A stretch of DNA of 64,000 nt from Chitinolyticbacter meiyuanensis (GCF_008033135.1 NZ_CP041335.1:2981925-3045924), one strand, 5' to 3'. Shown: positions 20,838-32,099, numbered from the stretch's first letter. The notes: generated from the sequence alone by a model not told the origin. Translations and numbers: made by a program.

Positions 20838-23477
20838 ATGACCACCGCACGCCAAGCTGTCCAGCGTCTCGCCTACACCCCGCCTGCCTTCCTGATCGAC
20901 CGTGTCGACCTGACTTTCGAGCTCGACGAGAGCAACACCAAGGTGCTCAACCGTCTGGTGGTCAAGCGCAATCCAGCCGCTGGTGACGCATCGGCACCGC
21001 TGGTCCTGGACGGCGAAGCGCTGCTGCTGGAATCGGTGAAGCTGGATGGCCGCCAGCTGGGGCCGCACGAATACGAACTGAGCGACACCACGCTCACGCT
21101 GACCGGCGTCGAGAACGACGCCATCGTCGAGATCGTCACCCGGGTGAACCCGGCCGCCAATACCAGCCTGATGGGGCTATACGTTTCCAACGGCAACTTC
21201 TTCACCCAGTGCGAGGCCGAGGGCTTTCGCAAGATCACCTATTACCTCGACCGGCCGGATGTGATGGCCAAGTTCACCACCACCATCATCGCCGACAAGG
21301 CGAAGTGGCCGGTACTGCTGTCCAACGGCAATCGCGTCGGTGAAGGCCAGCTCGACAAGAACCGGCATTGGGTGAAATGGGTCGACCCGTTCAAGAAGCC
21401 GTCCTACCTGTTCGCCCTGGTCGCCGGCAAGCTGGTGTCGCTGGCCGATCGCTACACCACCGGCTCTGGCCGCGCGGTGAACGTCGAGATCTACGTCGAG
21501 CCCGGCAACGTCGACAAGTGTCACCACGCGATGGCCTCGGCCAAGAAGGCGATGCGCTGGGACGAGGAACGCTTCGGCCTGGAATACGATCTCGATACCT
21601 ATATGATCGTGGCGGTGTCCGACTTCAACATGGGCGCCATGGAGAACAAGGGCCTCAACGTCTTCAACACCAAGTACGTGCTGGCCAAACCCGAGACCGC
21701 CACTGATGCCGACTTCGACGGCATCGAATCGGTGGTGGCGCACGAGTATTTCCATAACTGGACCGGCAACCGCGTCACCTGCCGCGACTGGTTCCAGCTC
21801 TCGCTGAAGGAAGGCCTCACCGTCTACCGCGACCAGGAATTCTCCAGCGATGTCGGCAGCCGCGCGGTACAGCGCATCCAGAACGTGCGCAGCCTGCGCG
21901 AATACCAGTTCGCCGAGGACGCCGGCCCGCAAGCGCATCCGGTACGCCCCGACAGCTATCTGGAAATCAACAACTTCTACACCTGGACCGTGTACGAGAA
22001 GGGCTCGGAAGTGGTGCGCATGTACGCCACGCTGCTGGGCCGCGAGGGCTTTCGCCGTGGCATGGACCTCTACTTCAAGCGCCATGATGGCCAGGCCGTG
22101 ACCTGCGACGACTTCCGCGCCGCCATGGCCGATGCCAACGGCGTCAACCTGAGCCAGTTCGCGCTGTGGTACAGCCAGGCTGGCACACCGGTGCTTGACG
22201 TCGAGGGCGTGTTCGATGCGGCGGCGCAGACCTACACGCTGACAGTGCGCCAGTCCTGCCCCGCCACGCCGGGCCAGGCCGACAAGCAGCCGTTCCACAT
22301 CCCGCTGGCCGTCGCGCTGCTCGGCCGCAACGGCCAGCCCGTGCCGCTGCAACTCGCTGGTGAAACGGAGACCCAGGATCACAACCGCGTGCTGCAACTG
22401 CGCAGCGCCGAGGAGCGCTTCGTCTTCACCGGCATCAGCGAGCGCCCGGTCCCGTCGCTGCTGCGTGATTTCTCGGCGCCGGTGCGGCTGAACTACCCGT
22501 ATACCGACGAGGAGCTGACCTTCCTGATCGCCCACGACAACGATGCCTTCGCCCGCTGGGAGGCCGCCAACGGCTATGCCACCCGGTTGCTGCTCGATGG
22601 CTACGCGGCCGCACAGCAAGGCGAGGAGGTACAGGTGCCGGCCGGCTACATCGATGCACTAGGCAAGCTGCTCGCCAACGAACGGCTCGATCCGGCGCTG
22701 GTGGCACTGATGCTGGAGCTGCCGAGCGAGCAATACCTGTTCGAGGCGCTGAACGATGTCGACCCCGTGCTGCTGTCGCGGGTGCGCACCACCGTGCTGG
22801 AAACACTCGCCCGCGAGCTGCGCGGCCCGTTGCTCGCCACCTACCAACGGCTGAACGATGGCGCGCCGTACCGGCTCGATGCTGATGCGGTCGCGCAGCG
22901 CAGCCTGAAGAATGTCTGCCTCGCCATCCTGGCCGAGCGCGAAGGCCCGATGGTCGCCGAGCTGCTGACCAACCAATATCGCCGCGCCGACAACATGACC
23001 GACCGCCTCGCTGCGCTGAAGGCACTGACGCACCGCGAGCATCCCGAAGCCTTCCTCGATGACTTCGCGCAGATGTGGCAGGACGACGCGCTGGTGATGG
23101 ACAAGTGGTTCACGCTGCAGGCGGTGAGCCGGCGCGAGGGCGCACGCTCGCGCGTCGAGGCACTGATGAGCCACCCCGCGTTCTCGCTGAAGAACCCGAA
23201 CAAGGTGCGCGCACTGATCGGTGCCTTCTGTCATCAGAACCTGCTGCACTTTCACGCCAATGATGGCTATGGCTACGCCTTCGCTGCTGATCGCATCATC
23301 GAGCTCGACCGCATCAACCCGCAGATCGCAGCAAGGCTGGCGGCCTGCTTCAACCGCTGGACCAAGCTGGAACCAGGCCGGCGCGCCTTGATGAAGGGCG
23401 AGCTGGAGCGGATCGCCGCCACGGCTGGCCTGTCGTCCGACACCTTCGAGATCGCCAGCAAGGCATTGCAGCAATGA
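20838..23477 (+). CDS. pepN: Aminopeptidase N
   Basis: This M1 family zinc metallopeptidase removes N-terminal residues from peptides in the cytoplasm. The 879 residues match E. coli PepN (870). The exopeptidase motif GAMENKGLN precedes the zinc site HEYFHNWTGNRV, whose third ligand is the Glu in SLKEGLTV 18 residues later. The family DUF3458 beta and alpha domains make up the C-terminal half. It diverges from the sulfite reductase gene across 231 bases. Its last bases overlap the start of the acetyltransferase gene by ATGA, so the two are translationally coupled. Confidence 0.97.
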   Translation: MTTARQAVQRLAYTPPAFLIDRVDLTFELDESNTKVLNRLVVKRNPAAGDASAPLVLDGEALLLESVKLDGRQLGPHEYELSDTTLTLTGVENDAIVEIVTRVNPAANTSLMGLYVSNGNFFTQCEAEGFRKITYYLDRPDVMAKFTTTIIADKAKWPVLLSNGNRVGEGQLDKNRHWVKWVDPFKKPSYLFALVAGKLVSLADRYTTGSGRAVNVEIYVEPGNVDKCHHAMASAKKAMRWDEERFGLEYDLDTYMIVAVSDFNMGAMENKGLNVFNTKYVLAKPETATDADFDGIESVVAHEYFHNWTGNRVTCRDWFQLSLKEGLTVYRDQEFSSDVGSRAVQRIQNVRSLREYQFAEDAGPQAHPVRPDSYLEINNFYTWTVYEKGSEVVRMYATLLGREGFRRGMDLYFKRHDGQAVTCDDFRAAMADANGVNLSQFALWYSQAGTPVLDVEGVFDAAAQTYTLTVRQSCPATPGQADKQPFHIPLAVALLGRNGQPVPLQLAGETETQDHNRVLQLRSAEERFVFTGISERPVPSLLRDFSAPVRLNYPYTDEELTFLIAHDNDAFARWEAANGYATRLLLDGYAAAQQGEEVQVPAGYIDALGKLLANERLDPALVALMLELPSEQYLFEALNDVDPVLLSRVRTTVLETLARELRGPLLATYQRLNDGAPYRLDADAVAQRSLKNVCLAILAEREGPMVAELLTNQYRRADNMTDRLAALKALTHREHPEAFLDDFAQMWQDDALVMDKWFTLQAVSRREGARSRVEALMSHPAFSLKNPNKVRALIGAFCHQNLLHFHANDGYGYAFAADRIIELDRINPQIAARLAACFNRWTKLEPGRRALMKGELERIAATAGLSSDTFEIASKALQQ

Positions 23478-23947
23478 GCGCGAAGAGGCCGGAGCTGCTG
23501 ATCGCGCCGGCCTGCGCCGACGATGCCCCGGCCATCTTGGCGCTGCAGCGACTGGCCTACCGTAGCGAGGCCGAGCTCTACAACGACTGGAACCTGCCAC
23601 CACTGACGCAGACGCTGGCCGCGCTGCAGGCGGAATTCGAATCGGCCATCGTGCTGAAAGCGGAACTGGGCGGCGAACTGGTCGGCGCGGTACGCGCCAC
23701 GCAGATCGACGGGGAAGGCCGGATCGGCCGGTTGATCGTGCATCCTGCCCGGCAACGCCAGGGCATAGGCTCGGCGCTGCTGCTTGCGATTGAAACCGCG
23801 TGTGGGGCCAAGCGCTTCACGCTGTTCACCGGCAGCCGCAGCGAAGGCAATCTGCGGCTATACCGGCGCCATGGCTATACCGTCAGCCACACCACGGCGC
23901 TATCGCCGGCCGTGGAACTGGTCCACCTGGAAAAACACCGCAGATAA
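23474..23947 (+). CDS. GNAT family N-acetyltransferase
   Basis: The 157-residue protein has the GNAT acetyl-CoA fold: the LVGAVRATQIDGEGRIGRLIVHPARQRQGIGSALL stretch near residues 70-105 contains the beta4 strand and the pyrophosphate-binding Q-R-Q-G-I-G loop. A final beta strand RHGYTVSHTTAL follows. It acetylates an amine or a protein N-terminus from acetyl-CoA; the substrate cannot be told. The ATG overlaps the pepN stop (ATGA), so it is expressed with the aminopeptidase. It converges on fliJ with a 9-base gap and no clear terminator. Confidence 0.85.
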   Translation: MSAKRPELLIAPACADDAPAILALQRLAYRSEAELYNDWNLPPLTQTLAALQAEFESAIVLKAELGGELVGAVRATQIDGEGRIGRLIVHPARQRQGIGSALLLAIETACGAKRFTLFTGSRSEGNLRLYRRHGYTVSHTTALSPAVELVHLEKHRR

Positions 23948-23956
23948 AACCAGCGC

Positions 23957-24388
23957 TCAGCGCTCGCGCGGCCGGCTGTTGAATTCGTCGATCAGCTTCT
24001 GCTCGCGCCGCGACTCGCGCTTCTGCTCTTCCTGCTCATGCCGCACCTTGAGTGCCTCGAAGGCCTTCACCTTCTTCTCGCATTCAAGCCAGGCCGCCTT
24101 CTGCCGAGCATAGACCTCCTCGAGCCGGGTGATCTCGCCCTGCTGCGCGGTTGCGGCACCGTCGAGCTTGCCGAGGAACTGCTGGAAATCGCGGTATTGC
24201 GTCACGGTGATGCCGCCCTGCCCGCTCGCCATCAGGCGCGCCCGGTACTCGCCGCGGAAGATCTCCACCTGCTCCAGCTTCTGCCGGGCGCTGACGATGG
24301 CGGCCTGCGCCGTCTGCATCGCCCGCGCCGCTTCCTCGCGCTCATCGATCGCGAGTTCGAGCAGGAAGGCGAAGCGGAACTTGGCCAA
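23957..24388 (-). CDS. fliJ: Flagellar export chaperone FliJ
   Basis: FliJ is the coiled-coil stalk that links the FliI ATPase to the export gate FlhA in flagellar protein export. The 143-residue product is almost entirely helical with charged heptads (ELAIDEREEAARAMQTAQAAIVSARQKLEQ), and length and position after fliI fit FliJ. The start is a TTG at 24388, supported by a near-perfect ribosome site GGAGGTGATC nine bases upstream. It is the last gene of the fliEFGHIJ unit; fliK is not next. Confidence 0.9.
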   Translation of the reverse strand: MAKFRFAFLLELAIDEREEAARAMQTAQAAIVSARQKLEQVEIFRGEYRARLMASGQGGITVTQYRDFQQFLGKLDGAATAQQGEITRLEEVYARQKAAWLECEKKVKAFEALKVRHEQEEQKRESRREQKLIDEFNSRPRER

Positions 24389-24409
24389 GGCAGATCACCT
24401 CCGTACCGG

Positions 24410-25810
24410 TCAGCTGTTGAACAGCTGGGCGAGCTTCATTCTAGCGCCGTCATAGGACTCACGCTCATGCACGGCCTGCTGCAGGAAACGCTCGAACGAT
24501 GGGTGGCGCCGGATCGCGTCGTCCAGCATCGGATCGGACCCCGGCACGTAGGCCCCCACCGCGATCAGATCGCGCGAACGCTGATAGCGCGACCACAGGT
24601 ACTTGAACCGGCGCACCAGCTCCATTTCCTCGTGCGGCACGATGTCATGCATCACCCGCGAGATCGACGCCTCGATATCGATGGCCGGGTAGTGGGCCGC
24701 CTCGGCCAGTTGGCGCGACAATACGAAGTGGCCGTCGAGAATGGCGCGGGCATTGTCGGCGATTGGATCCTGCTGATCGTCGCCTTCCGACAGCACCGTG
24801 TAGAACGCCGTGATCGAGCCGCCGCCCTCACGGCCATTGCCGGCGCGCTCCACCAGCTGCGGCAATCGGGCAAACACCGAGGCTGGATAACCCTTGGTCG
24901 CCGGTGGTTCGCCAATGGCAAGGGCGATCTCGCGCTGTGCCATCGCATAGCGCGTCAGCGAATCCATGATCAAGAGGACATGCTTGCCCTCATTGCGGAA
25001 GTACTCGGCGATGCTGGTGGCGTAGGCTGCGCCATAAAGGCGCAGCAGTGGCGGCGTATCGGCCGGAGCCGCCACCACCACGGAGCGTGCCAAGCCTTCC
25101 TCGCCAAGAATGTTCTCGATGAAATCCTTCACCTCGCGCCCACGCTCGCCGATCAGCCCCACCACCACCACGTCGGCAGTGGTATAGCGTGCCATCATGC
25201 CCAGCAGTACCGACTTGCCGACGCCGGAGCCGGCAAAAAGCCCCAGACGCTGGCCACGGCCGACCGTGAGCATGGCGTTGATGGCGCGCACGCCCACATC
25301 CATCACATGCCGCACCGGTTCGCGGTCCATCGGGTTGTAGGGCCGGGCGAACAGTGGCATATAGCCTTCCTGCGCCACCTTGCCGCGCCCGTCGAGCGGG
25401 CGCCCCAGGCCATCGAGAATGCGGCCGAGCAGGCCCCAGCCCACCGGCACTTGGCGGCCATGGTCTTCCAGCCGCCGCTGCGGCGGCCGGGCCTTACCGT
25501 ATTCGGGCACCCAGGCGGCCACGTCCTCATGCGGCGTCACTTCCGCTCCCGGCTCCACGCCGTAGAGCTCGGCGATCGGCATCAGGAATAGCTTGTCCTC
25601 GTTGAACCCGACCACCACCGCCTCGACCGGATGGCCGGAGGGCGTCATCACGTCGCACGAGGCACCGATCGGCAGCTTGAGGCCCACCGCCTCCAACACC
25701 AGGCCCGACACCCGGGTCAGCCGGCCGCGCGGCAGCCACGGCCGCACCCAATTGACCGCGTCTTGGGCGTCGCTCAGGTATTGCCCGATGTCGGGAAAAG
25801 ACTTACTCAT
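24410..25810 (-). CDS. fliI: Flagellar export ATPase FliI
   Basis: FliI is the hexameric ATPase of the flagellar type III export apparatus. The 466 residues hold the F1-beta-like fold with Walker [31 protein letters not shown], and Walker [28 protein letters not shown]. The export-ATPase [21 protein letters not shown] block is present. It starts at the ATG at 25810, which overlaps the fliH stop by 8 bases; the longer in-frame reading is a shadow of fliH. It should be coupled to FliH, its regulator, and FliJ. Confidence 0.97.
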   Translation of the reverse strand: MSKSFPDIGQYLSDAQDAVNWVRPWLPRGRLTRVSGLVLEAVGLKLPIGASCDVMTPSGHPVEAVVVGFNEDKLFLMPIAELYGVEPGAEVTPHEDVAAWVPEYGKARPPQRRLEDHGRQVPVGWGLLGRILDGLGRPLDGRGKVAQEGYMPLFARPYNPMDREPVRHVMDVGVRAINAMLTVGRGQRLGLFAGSGVGKSVLLGMMARYTTADVVVVGLIGERGREVKDFIENILGEEGLARSVVVAAPADTPPLLRLYGAAYATSIAEYFRNEGKHVLLIMDSLTRYAMAQREIALAIGEPPATKGYPASVFARLPQLVERAGNGREGGGSITAFYTVLSEGDDQQDPIADNARAILDGHFVLSRQLAEAAHYPAIDIEASISRVMHDIVPHEEMELVRRFKYLWSRYQRSRDLIAVGAYVPGSDPMLDDAIRRHPSFERFLQQAVHERESYDGARMKLAQLFNS

Positions 25811-26657
25811 CGCCCGGCTCTGCAGCAGGCTCAGCCTCGTCGGCAGTAGCGAGCGGCGCCACACCCTCACCGTCGGCCGCCTGCCATGCCAGATCAGGCC
25901 GCCGATGCCGATCGAGCACCCGCGTGAGGCTCGACCAGCGCTGCGCCAGCGTCAGCTCGATCCGGGTATTGGCGGTATCGATGCGGCAGCCCCCGGCCTC
26001 CATCTGCGGATCCGGCACCAGCCGCCATACCTCCTGCGGCAATTCGACTGTCAACAGCCCTTCCAGCGCAGCGAGGTCATCCGGATTGAGCACCAGCCGC
26101 GCTGGCGCCTTCACCGGCGGCAAGCCCGCCAACGCCTCACGCACCAGCGGCAGCAGCAGGCTGCGATCTGTCGTCACCGTTTCGCGCACCAGTTGGCGCG
26201 CGATCACCAGTGCCAGATCCAGCGTCTGCTCGGCAAGCTCGGTCTCGAACCGGGCGGCCATGCCTTCCAGCGTTTCCAGCACCGCCTTGAGCCGGTGGGT
26301 TTCGTCCTCGGCAGCCAGGCGGCCTGCTTCCAGCCCAGCCTCGAACCCCTCGCGCTGCGCCTGCTGGTGGATCGCATCGATCTCCTCGGCTGTCGGCAAG
26401 GGGATGGTCGGGGCAGCTTCGGCTTCCGGTTCAGCGGTCTGTTGCACTTCGGCGGCTACCTCGGCCTGAGCCGCTGCAGCCGCCGCCTGGCGCTCCATTT
26501 CCACAACCTGCGCCGCCTGCTCGGCAGCGGCGGCCTCCCGGGCAGCCTCCTCGGCACGTTCGCGCTCGGCAGCCTCTTCGTTGAGGGCACCCAGTTCCCA
26601 GCGCTCCCAGGCGGTGAGTTCTTCTCGGGGGATCACGCGGCGGGGCGGCGCGGGCAT
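25803..26657 (-). CDS. fliH: Flagellar export ATPase regulator FliH
   Basis: FliH binds FliI and tethers it to the C-ring. The 284-residue protein has an N-terminal segment with [10 protein letters not shown], the Trp-containing part that docks on FliN/FlhA in the family. A long Ala/Glu-rich coiled coil (about 30-130, [23 protein letters not shown]) follows, then the conserved C-terminal FliI-binding domain ([22 protein letters not shown], then [20 protein letters not shown]). It is a little longer than E. coli FliH (about 235) because of the coil and a Glu/Pro tail. The ribosome site is weak (GAGAGT). Confidence 0.93.
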   Translation of the reverse strand: MPAPPRRVIPREELTAWERWELGALNEEAAERERAEEAAREAAAAEQAAQVVEMERQAAAAAAQAEVAAEVQQTAEPEAEAAPTIPLPTAEEIDAIHQQAQREGFEAGLEAGRLAAEDETHRLKAVLETLEGMAARFETELAEQTLDLALVIARQLVRETVTTDRSLLLPLVREALAGLPPVKAPARLVLNPDDLAALEGLLTVELPQEVWRLVPDPQMEAGGCRIDTANTRIELTLAQRWSSLTRVLDRHRRPDLAWQAADGEGVAPLATADEAEPAAEPGDE

Positions 26658-26691
26658 GGCGGACTCTCAAGCGATGGATGTATGGCAAGCA

Positions 26692-26714
26692 ACAGGGCCG
26701 CGATGCGGCCCTGT
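26692..26714 (-). repeat. Intra-operon stem-loop between fliG and fliH
   Basis: ACAGGGCCGC, loop GAT, GCGGCCCTGT is a perfect 10-base-pair stem in the 106-base gap between fliG and fliH, the only sizeable gap in the operon. Without a T run it is more likely an RNA processing or stability element than a full terminator. Confidence 0.55.
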
Positions 26715-26763
26715 GAGTAAAGGATAAAACGGGCGAGGCGGCTTGGCGAGCCTGGCAGACGGC

Positions 26764-27771
26764 TTATTCGACGAGCCCTTCGTCGCCCTTGCCCGAGAGC
26801 ACGATCTGCCCTTCGTCGGCGAGGCGGCGCACGATTTTGAGAATTTCCTTCTGCTCGGACTCGACCTCGGACAACTTGACCGGGCCCTTGGCCTCAAGAT
26901 CGTCGCGCAGCATCTCGGCCGCGCGTTGCGACATGTTCTTGAAGATCTTGTCGCGCAAGGCCTGGCTCGTGCCCTTGAGCGCGATCACCAGCGAATCGGA
27001 CTGGATCTCGCGCAGCAGCAGCTGGATGCCGCGATCGTCGATATCGAGCACGTTGTCGAAGGTGAACATCTTGTCCTGGATGCGCTGCGCCAGTTCTGGA
27101 TCGTATTCGCGGACGCTGGAAATCGCGCTGGCCTCGACCACGCCCCCCATGAAGTTGAGGATTTCCGCCGCCATCTGCACACCGCCCATCGCACTCTTCT
27201 TGAGCTTGTCCGAGCCGGACAGCAGCTGGGTGAGCACGTCGTTGAGCTCTTTGAGCGCCGCTGGCTGCACGCCTTCCAGCGTGGCGATGCGCAGCAGCAC
27301 ATCGTTGCGCAGCCGCTCGGTGAACTCGGCCATGATTTCGGACGACTGGTCGGGTTCGAGGTGCACCAGGATGGTCGCGATGATCTGCGGGTGCTCGTTC
27401 TTGATCAACTCGGCCACCGCGGCCGAATCCATCCACTTCAGCGATTCAATGCCATTGTTGTCGTTGCCCTGCAGAATACGGTCGAGCAGGTTGGCGGCCT
27501 TGTCCGAGCCCAGCGCCTTGGTCAGCACCGAGCGGATGTATTCGTCGGCAGCGCCGAGGTTGGCGCGGTTTTGCGTCGAGGCGATGAAGTCACCGAGCAC
27601 GGTGTCGACTTCCTCGCGCTTGACCGCGTTCATGTTGGCCATGGCGAAGCCGAGCTTCTGCACTTCCTTGGGGCCGAGGTACTTGAACACATCGACCGCG
27701 GCCTCCTCGCCGAGCGTCATCAGCAGGATGGCACTCCTGCGCACGCCCTCTTCGTTCATGTTGGCAGCCAT
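26764..27771 (-). CDS. fliG: Flagellar motor switch protein FliG
   Basis: FliG forms the top of the C-ring, binds the FliF ring and takes torque from MotA. The 335 residues show the N-terminal FliF-binding domain (RRSAILLMTLGEEAAVDVFKYLGPKEVQKLG). The middle domain carries the EHPQIIATILVHLEPDQSSEIM motif, and the C-terminal domain carries charged torque helices (DDRGIQLLLREIQSDSLVIALKGTSQALRDKIFKNMSQRAAEMLRDDLEAKGPVKLSEVE). Length is standard. It starts 12 bases after the fliF stop with an AGGAG site. Confidence 0.97.
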   Translation of the reverse strand: MAANMNEEGVRRSAILLMTLGEEAAVDVFKYLGPKEVQKLGFAMANMNAVKREEVDTVLGDFIASTQNRANLGAADEYIRSVLTKALGSDKAANLLDRILQGNDNNGIESLKWMDSAAVAELIKNEHPQIIATILVHLEPDQSSEIMAEFTERLRNDVLLRIATLEGVQPAALKELNDVLTQLLSGSDKLKKSAMGGVQMAAEILNFMGGVVEASAISSVREYDPELAQRIQDKMFTFDNVLDIDDRGIQLLLREIQSDSLVIALKGTSQALRDKIFKNMSQRAAEMLRDDLEAKGPVKLSEVESEQKEILKIVRRLADEGQIVLSGKGDEGLVE

Positions 27772-27783
27772 GGCACTCCTCGC

Positions 27784-29493
27784 TCAGCCCACCTTGTTGG
27801 GATTGGTCGATTCCTCTTCCTGACTCATCCACTCGCGCAGGATGGTGGCAACCATGCGCGGATCGGTCTTGGCGATTTCCTTGCTCTGCTGCAACAGATC
27901 GGCAAAGGCTGCCGAACGCGCGGCGTCCTCTTCCTCGCCAGCCTCGCGCGCCGCGACTGCGGCCTCGTCCTCGGGCTCGCCATCGCCCAGGTCGACAACG
28001 TATGTACCGGGTTCCTCGCGCGGGCGGGCCATGTCCTTCATCAGCGGGCGTACCACGAAGAACAGCAGATAGAGCACTACCAAGCCGATCAGCGCGAGCT
28101 TGATCAACTCGGCATAGTTGGCCTTCACGTAGTCGAGCGCCTTGTCCTGCAGCGGCCTGTCCTCAAGCGGCATCGAATCGGCAAACGCCGCATTGACGAG
28201 ATTGACCGAGTCGCCACGCTTGTCGTTGTAGCCAATGGCCTCACGCACGAGGTTGGTCAGCTGCGCCACTTCCTGCGGGCTATAGGGCAGGTAGGTCGAT
28301 TTCCCCGCCTTGTCGACACCCGGTTTGTAGTTGACCACGACGGCCGCGGAGAGGCGCTTGACCGAACCGACCGGCTGCTTCACGTGCTGCACGGTCTTGT
28401 CGACTTCGTAGTTGGTGGTCGACTCGCGACGACTATTGCGGCTGCCCGAGGCAGCGCCTGAAGCAGCACCCGCCACCGGCGCTGTGATCGGCGCGGCAGC
28501 GGCACCCGGCGGCTGGTTCGACAGGGCGCCCGGCACGCCGGCCGGCGATTGCTCGGTATTGCTGCCATCCACACTCATCGACTGCTGGCTGCGGATGGCC
28601 GCTTCGGAGGCATTGTTCGGCTTGAAGGTCTCGGAGGTCTGTTCGACTTCGGCAAAATCGAGCTGCGCCGTCACTTCGGCGCGGACGTTACCCTTGCCGA
28701 CGATGGGCTCCAGGATGGCCTGTACCCGCTCGACATAGTTCTTCTCGACGTGCTGCACATACATCAACTGGCGTGCATCGAGGCTGGAATTGTTGAACTC
28801 GGGCGAGCGCGACAATAGGTTGCCATCCTGGTCGACCACGGTGACGTTCTTCACCGGCAACGATGGCACACTGGACGACACCAGGTGGACGATGCCGGCA
28901 ACCTGCGCATCGTCAAGCACTCGGCCCGGGCGCAAGGTGAGCATCACCGACGCCGTCGGCTTCTGCTGATCACGCAGGAAGACGGTCTGTTTGGGCGTGG
29001 CCAGATGCACGCGCGCCTTCTCGACCGCGGCTACGGTTTCGATCGAGCGCGCTAGCTCGCCTTCGACCGCGCGCTGGTAGTTCACCTGCTCGGCAAACTG
29101 GGAAATGCCAAATTTCTGGTTGTCCATCAGCTCGAAGCCGACATTGCCGGACTTCGGCAGGCCTTGTGCAGCGAGTTGCAGCCGCGTGTCGTACACGCGC
29201 TCAGCCGGCACGGAAATGGTGCCAGGGCCATCAAGCTTGTAGGGGACGTTGGCCTGCTGCAGCGCCTGGACGATGGCGCCGCCCTCTGCATCGGGGACAT
29301 TGGTGAAGAGGATGCGGTATTGCGGCTCGCGCGACCACAGCGAGAAACCGATGATCAGCGCAACGATGGCGGCGATGCCGACCATGATGGCGATGCGGCG
29401 AGGCCCCGACAACGCGGCGAAACGCTCACGCAGTGCATTGGGCCTTGCTGCAGTAATGAGATTGCCGTCGGCCGCTACGCCCGCCTCTGCCAT
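27784..29493 (-). CDS. fliF: Flagellar M-ring protein FliF
   Basis: FliF builds the MS-ring in the inner membrane, the base of the flagellum. The 569 residues have a first membrane segment near 35-54 (IAIMVGIAAIVALIIGF) and ring-building motifs with SVMLTLRPGRVLDDAQVAGIVHLVSSSVPSLP. A Gly/Ala/Pro-rich variable loop (about 295-350) and a second membrane segment near 470-490 (LALIGLVVLYLLFFVVRPL) follow. The acidic cytoplasmic tail ending DPRMVATILREWMSQ binds FliG. It lies between fliE and fliG as usual. Confidence 0.97.
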   Translation of the reverse strand: MAEAGVAADGNLITAARPNALRERFAALSGPRRIAIMVGIAAIVALIIGFSLWSREPQYRILFTNVPDAEGGAIVQALQQANVPYKLDGPGTISVPAERVYDTRLQLAAQGLPKSGNVGFELMDNQKFGISQFAEQVNYQRAVEGELARSIETVAAVEKARVHLATPKQTVFLRDQQKPTASVMLTLRPGRVLDDAQVAGIVHLVSSSVPSLPVKNVTVVDQDGNLLSRSPEFNNSSLDARQLMYVQHVEKNYVERVQAILEPIVGKGNVRAEVTAQLDFAEVEQTSETFKPNNASEAAIRSQQSMSVDGSNTEQSPAGVPGALSNQPPGAAAAPITAPVAGAASGAASGSRNSRRESTTNYEVDKTVQHVKQPVGSVKRLSAAVVVNYKPGVDKAGKSTYLPYSPQEVAQLTNLVREAIGYNDKRGDSVNLVNAAFADSMPLEDRPLQDKALDYVKANYAELIKLALIGLVVLYLLFFVVRPLMKDMARPREEPGTYVVDLGDGEPEDEAAVAAREAGEEEDAARSAAFADLLQQSKEIAKTDPRMVATILREWMSQEEESTNPNKVG

Positions 29494-29527
29494 AGATTAC
29501 CGTGATTACCCCGAGCAGAACCGCAGG

Positions 29528-29848
29528 TCAGACCTGCATGTTCATGATTTCCTGATAGGCACTGACGAGCTTGTTGCGCACCTGGACCATGGTCTGGAAC
29601 GAAAGCGACGCCTTCTGCAGCGACACCATCACTTCCTGCAGATCGGCCTGTGGATCACCGGCCTGGAATGCGGCCTGCTGCGCCTGCGATTCCTGCTGCA
29701 TCTGGTTAACCTGGTCGAGCGAGCTCTTGAGCAGATCGGCAAAGTCCGGGGTATCGGCTGCGGGCGCAGCAGCAGGCGCCTGTCCCGCTGCCAGCGAGGA
29801 CATGGCCTTGAGTTCACCCAGCAGTTGGTCGATTCCTTGCACGCTCAT
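29528..29848 (-). CDS. fliE: Flagellar hook-basal body adaptor FliE
   Basis: FliE joins the MS-ring to the proximal rod. The 106-residue protein has the typical helical body and the conserved C-terminus (VMVSLQKASLSFQTMVQVRNKLVSAYQEIMNMQV). It is the first gene of the fliEFGHIJ unit and follows a sigma-54 type promoter 50-70 bases upstream, which fits class II/III control by the FleR-like activator encoded immediately upstream. Confidence 0.96.
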   Translation of the reverse strand: MSVQGIDQLLGELKAMSSLAAGQAPAAAPAADTPDFADLLKSSLDQVNQMQQESQAQQAAFQAGDPQADLQEVMVSLQKASLSFQTMVQVRNKLVSAYQEIMNMQV

Positions 29849-29899
29849 CGGCTCGCCTTCCTATCAGCGAATTCTAGGGTTGGTAACCTACCACTAGCA

Positions 29900-29915
29900 A
29901 GCAATTCCTGCGCCA
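29900..29915 (-). promoter_or_regulatory. Sigma-54 promoter of the fliEFGHIJ operon
   Basis: On the minus strand TGGCGC-N5-TTGCT places GG and GC exactly 10 bases apart, as needed for the -24/-12 elements of RpoN promoters. Transcription would start near 29889, about 40 bases before the fliE ATG. The sigma-54 activator gene lies immediately upstream. Confidence 0.8.
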
Positions 29916-29941
29916 GCCCGTGTGGCGTTGCGCCGCCACCC

Positions 29942-31285
<1,344 letters not shown>

Positions 31286-31315
31286 TCCGGTTCTCCGTGT
31301 TCGATTCGGCCTGAG

Positions 31316-32023
31316 TCAATCGCGGCGGGCGCACAGCGCCAGCAGGCGCGGCGCAATATCCTTCAGCGGCAAAATTTCGTCCACCCCGCCCATGGCCACC
31401 GCCTCCTTGGGCATGCCGTAGACGACGCTGCTCTTTTCGTCCTGGGCGATGGTGTAGGCCCCGGCTTCGTGCATCTCGCGCATGCCGACCGCGCCATCAC
31501 GGCCCATCCCGGTAAGGATGACACCGAGTACGTTGCGGCCACCCACGTTGGCTGCCGAGCGGAACAGCACGTCGACGGCAGGGCGATGCCGATTGACTGC
31601 CGGCGCCTGCGACAAGGCGCAGGTATAGCCCGACGGCCCCAGGGCCAGCATCAGGTGCGAATGCCCAGGCGCGATGTAGGCATGCCCGGTTTGCAGACGC
31701 TCACCCTGCTCCGCTTCCTTCACCCGCAACTGGCAGACTGCGTCGAGCCGCTCGGCAAAGGACTTGGTGAAGAGCTCGGGCATGTGCTGCGTAATCAGCA
31801 ACGGAGGGCTGGACGGTGGCAGGGGCAGCAGCAGCGACTTCAACGCCTCCGTCCCTCCGGTAGACGCACCGACCACGATCACCCGTTCGTTGCGCGCCGG
31901 CTGGCGCGGCTGCAGCGGCAACACCACGTCGGCGCTATGACTGGGCGGTACGGTCAGCGCGGGCATCTGGGCCCGTGCTGCACGCAAGGTGTTGCGGAGA
32001 TGTTCGAGCTCGTCGTCGGCCAT
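31316..32023 (-). CDS. CheB-type methylesterase domain protein without receiver domain
   Basis: The 235-residue protein is a CheB catalytic domain ([18 protein letters not shown], then [19 protein letters not shown], and [15 protein letters not shown]). The catalytic Ser, His and Asp are all present. A stretch of about 45 residues precedes the domain where full CheB has a phosphorylatable receiver. It would hydrolyse methyl esters or deamidate glutamines on chemoreceptors, but its activity would not be controlled by its own receiver. It sits between the partner-switch gene and fleR in the flagellar regulatory block, not with cheR. The ATG at 32023 is taken; a TTG at 32035 is possible and neither has a good ribosome site. 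Confidence 0.85.
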   Translation of the reverse strand: MADDELEHLRNTLRAARAQMPALTVPPSHSADVVLPLQPRQPARNERVIVVGASTGGTEALKSLLLPLPPSSPPLLITQHMPELFTKSFAERLDAVCQLRVKEAEQGERLQTGHAYIAPGHSHLMLALGPSGYTCALSQAPAVNRHRPAVDVLFRSAANVGGRNVLGVILTGMGRDGAVGMREMHEAGAYTIAQDEKSSVVYGMPKEAVAMGGVDEILPLKDIAPRLLALCARRD

Positions 32024-32099
32024 GATAAAAGGCAAAGGGGGCAGCCGGCGGCCGCCTTACATGCATTCTGGGCGACAGATTCGCGCCAGGGCAAGCACG

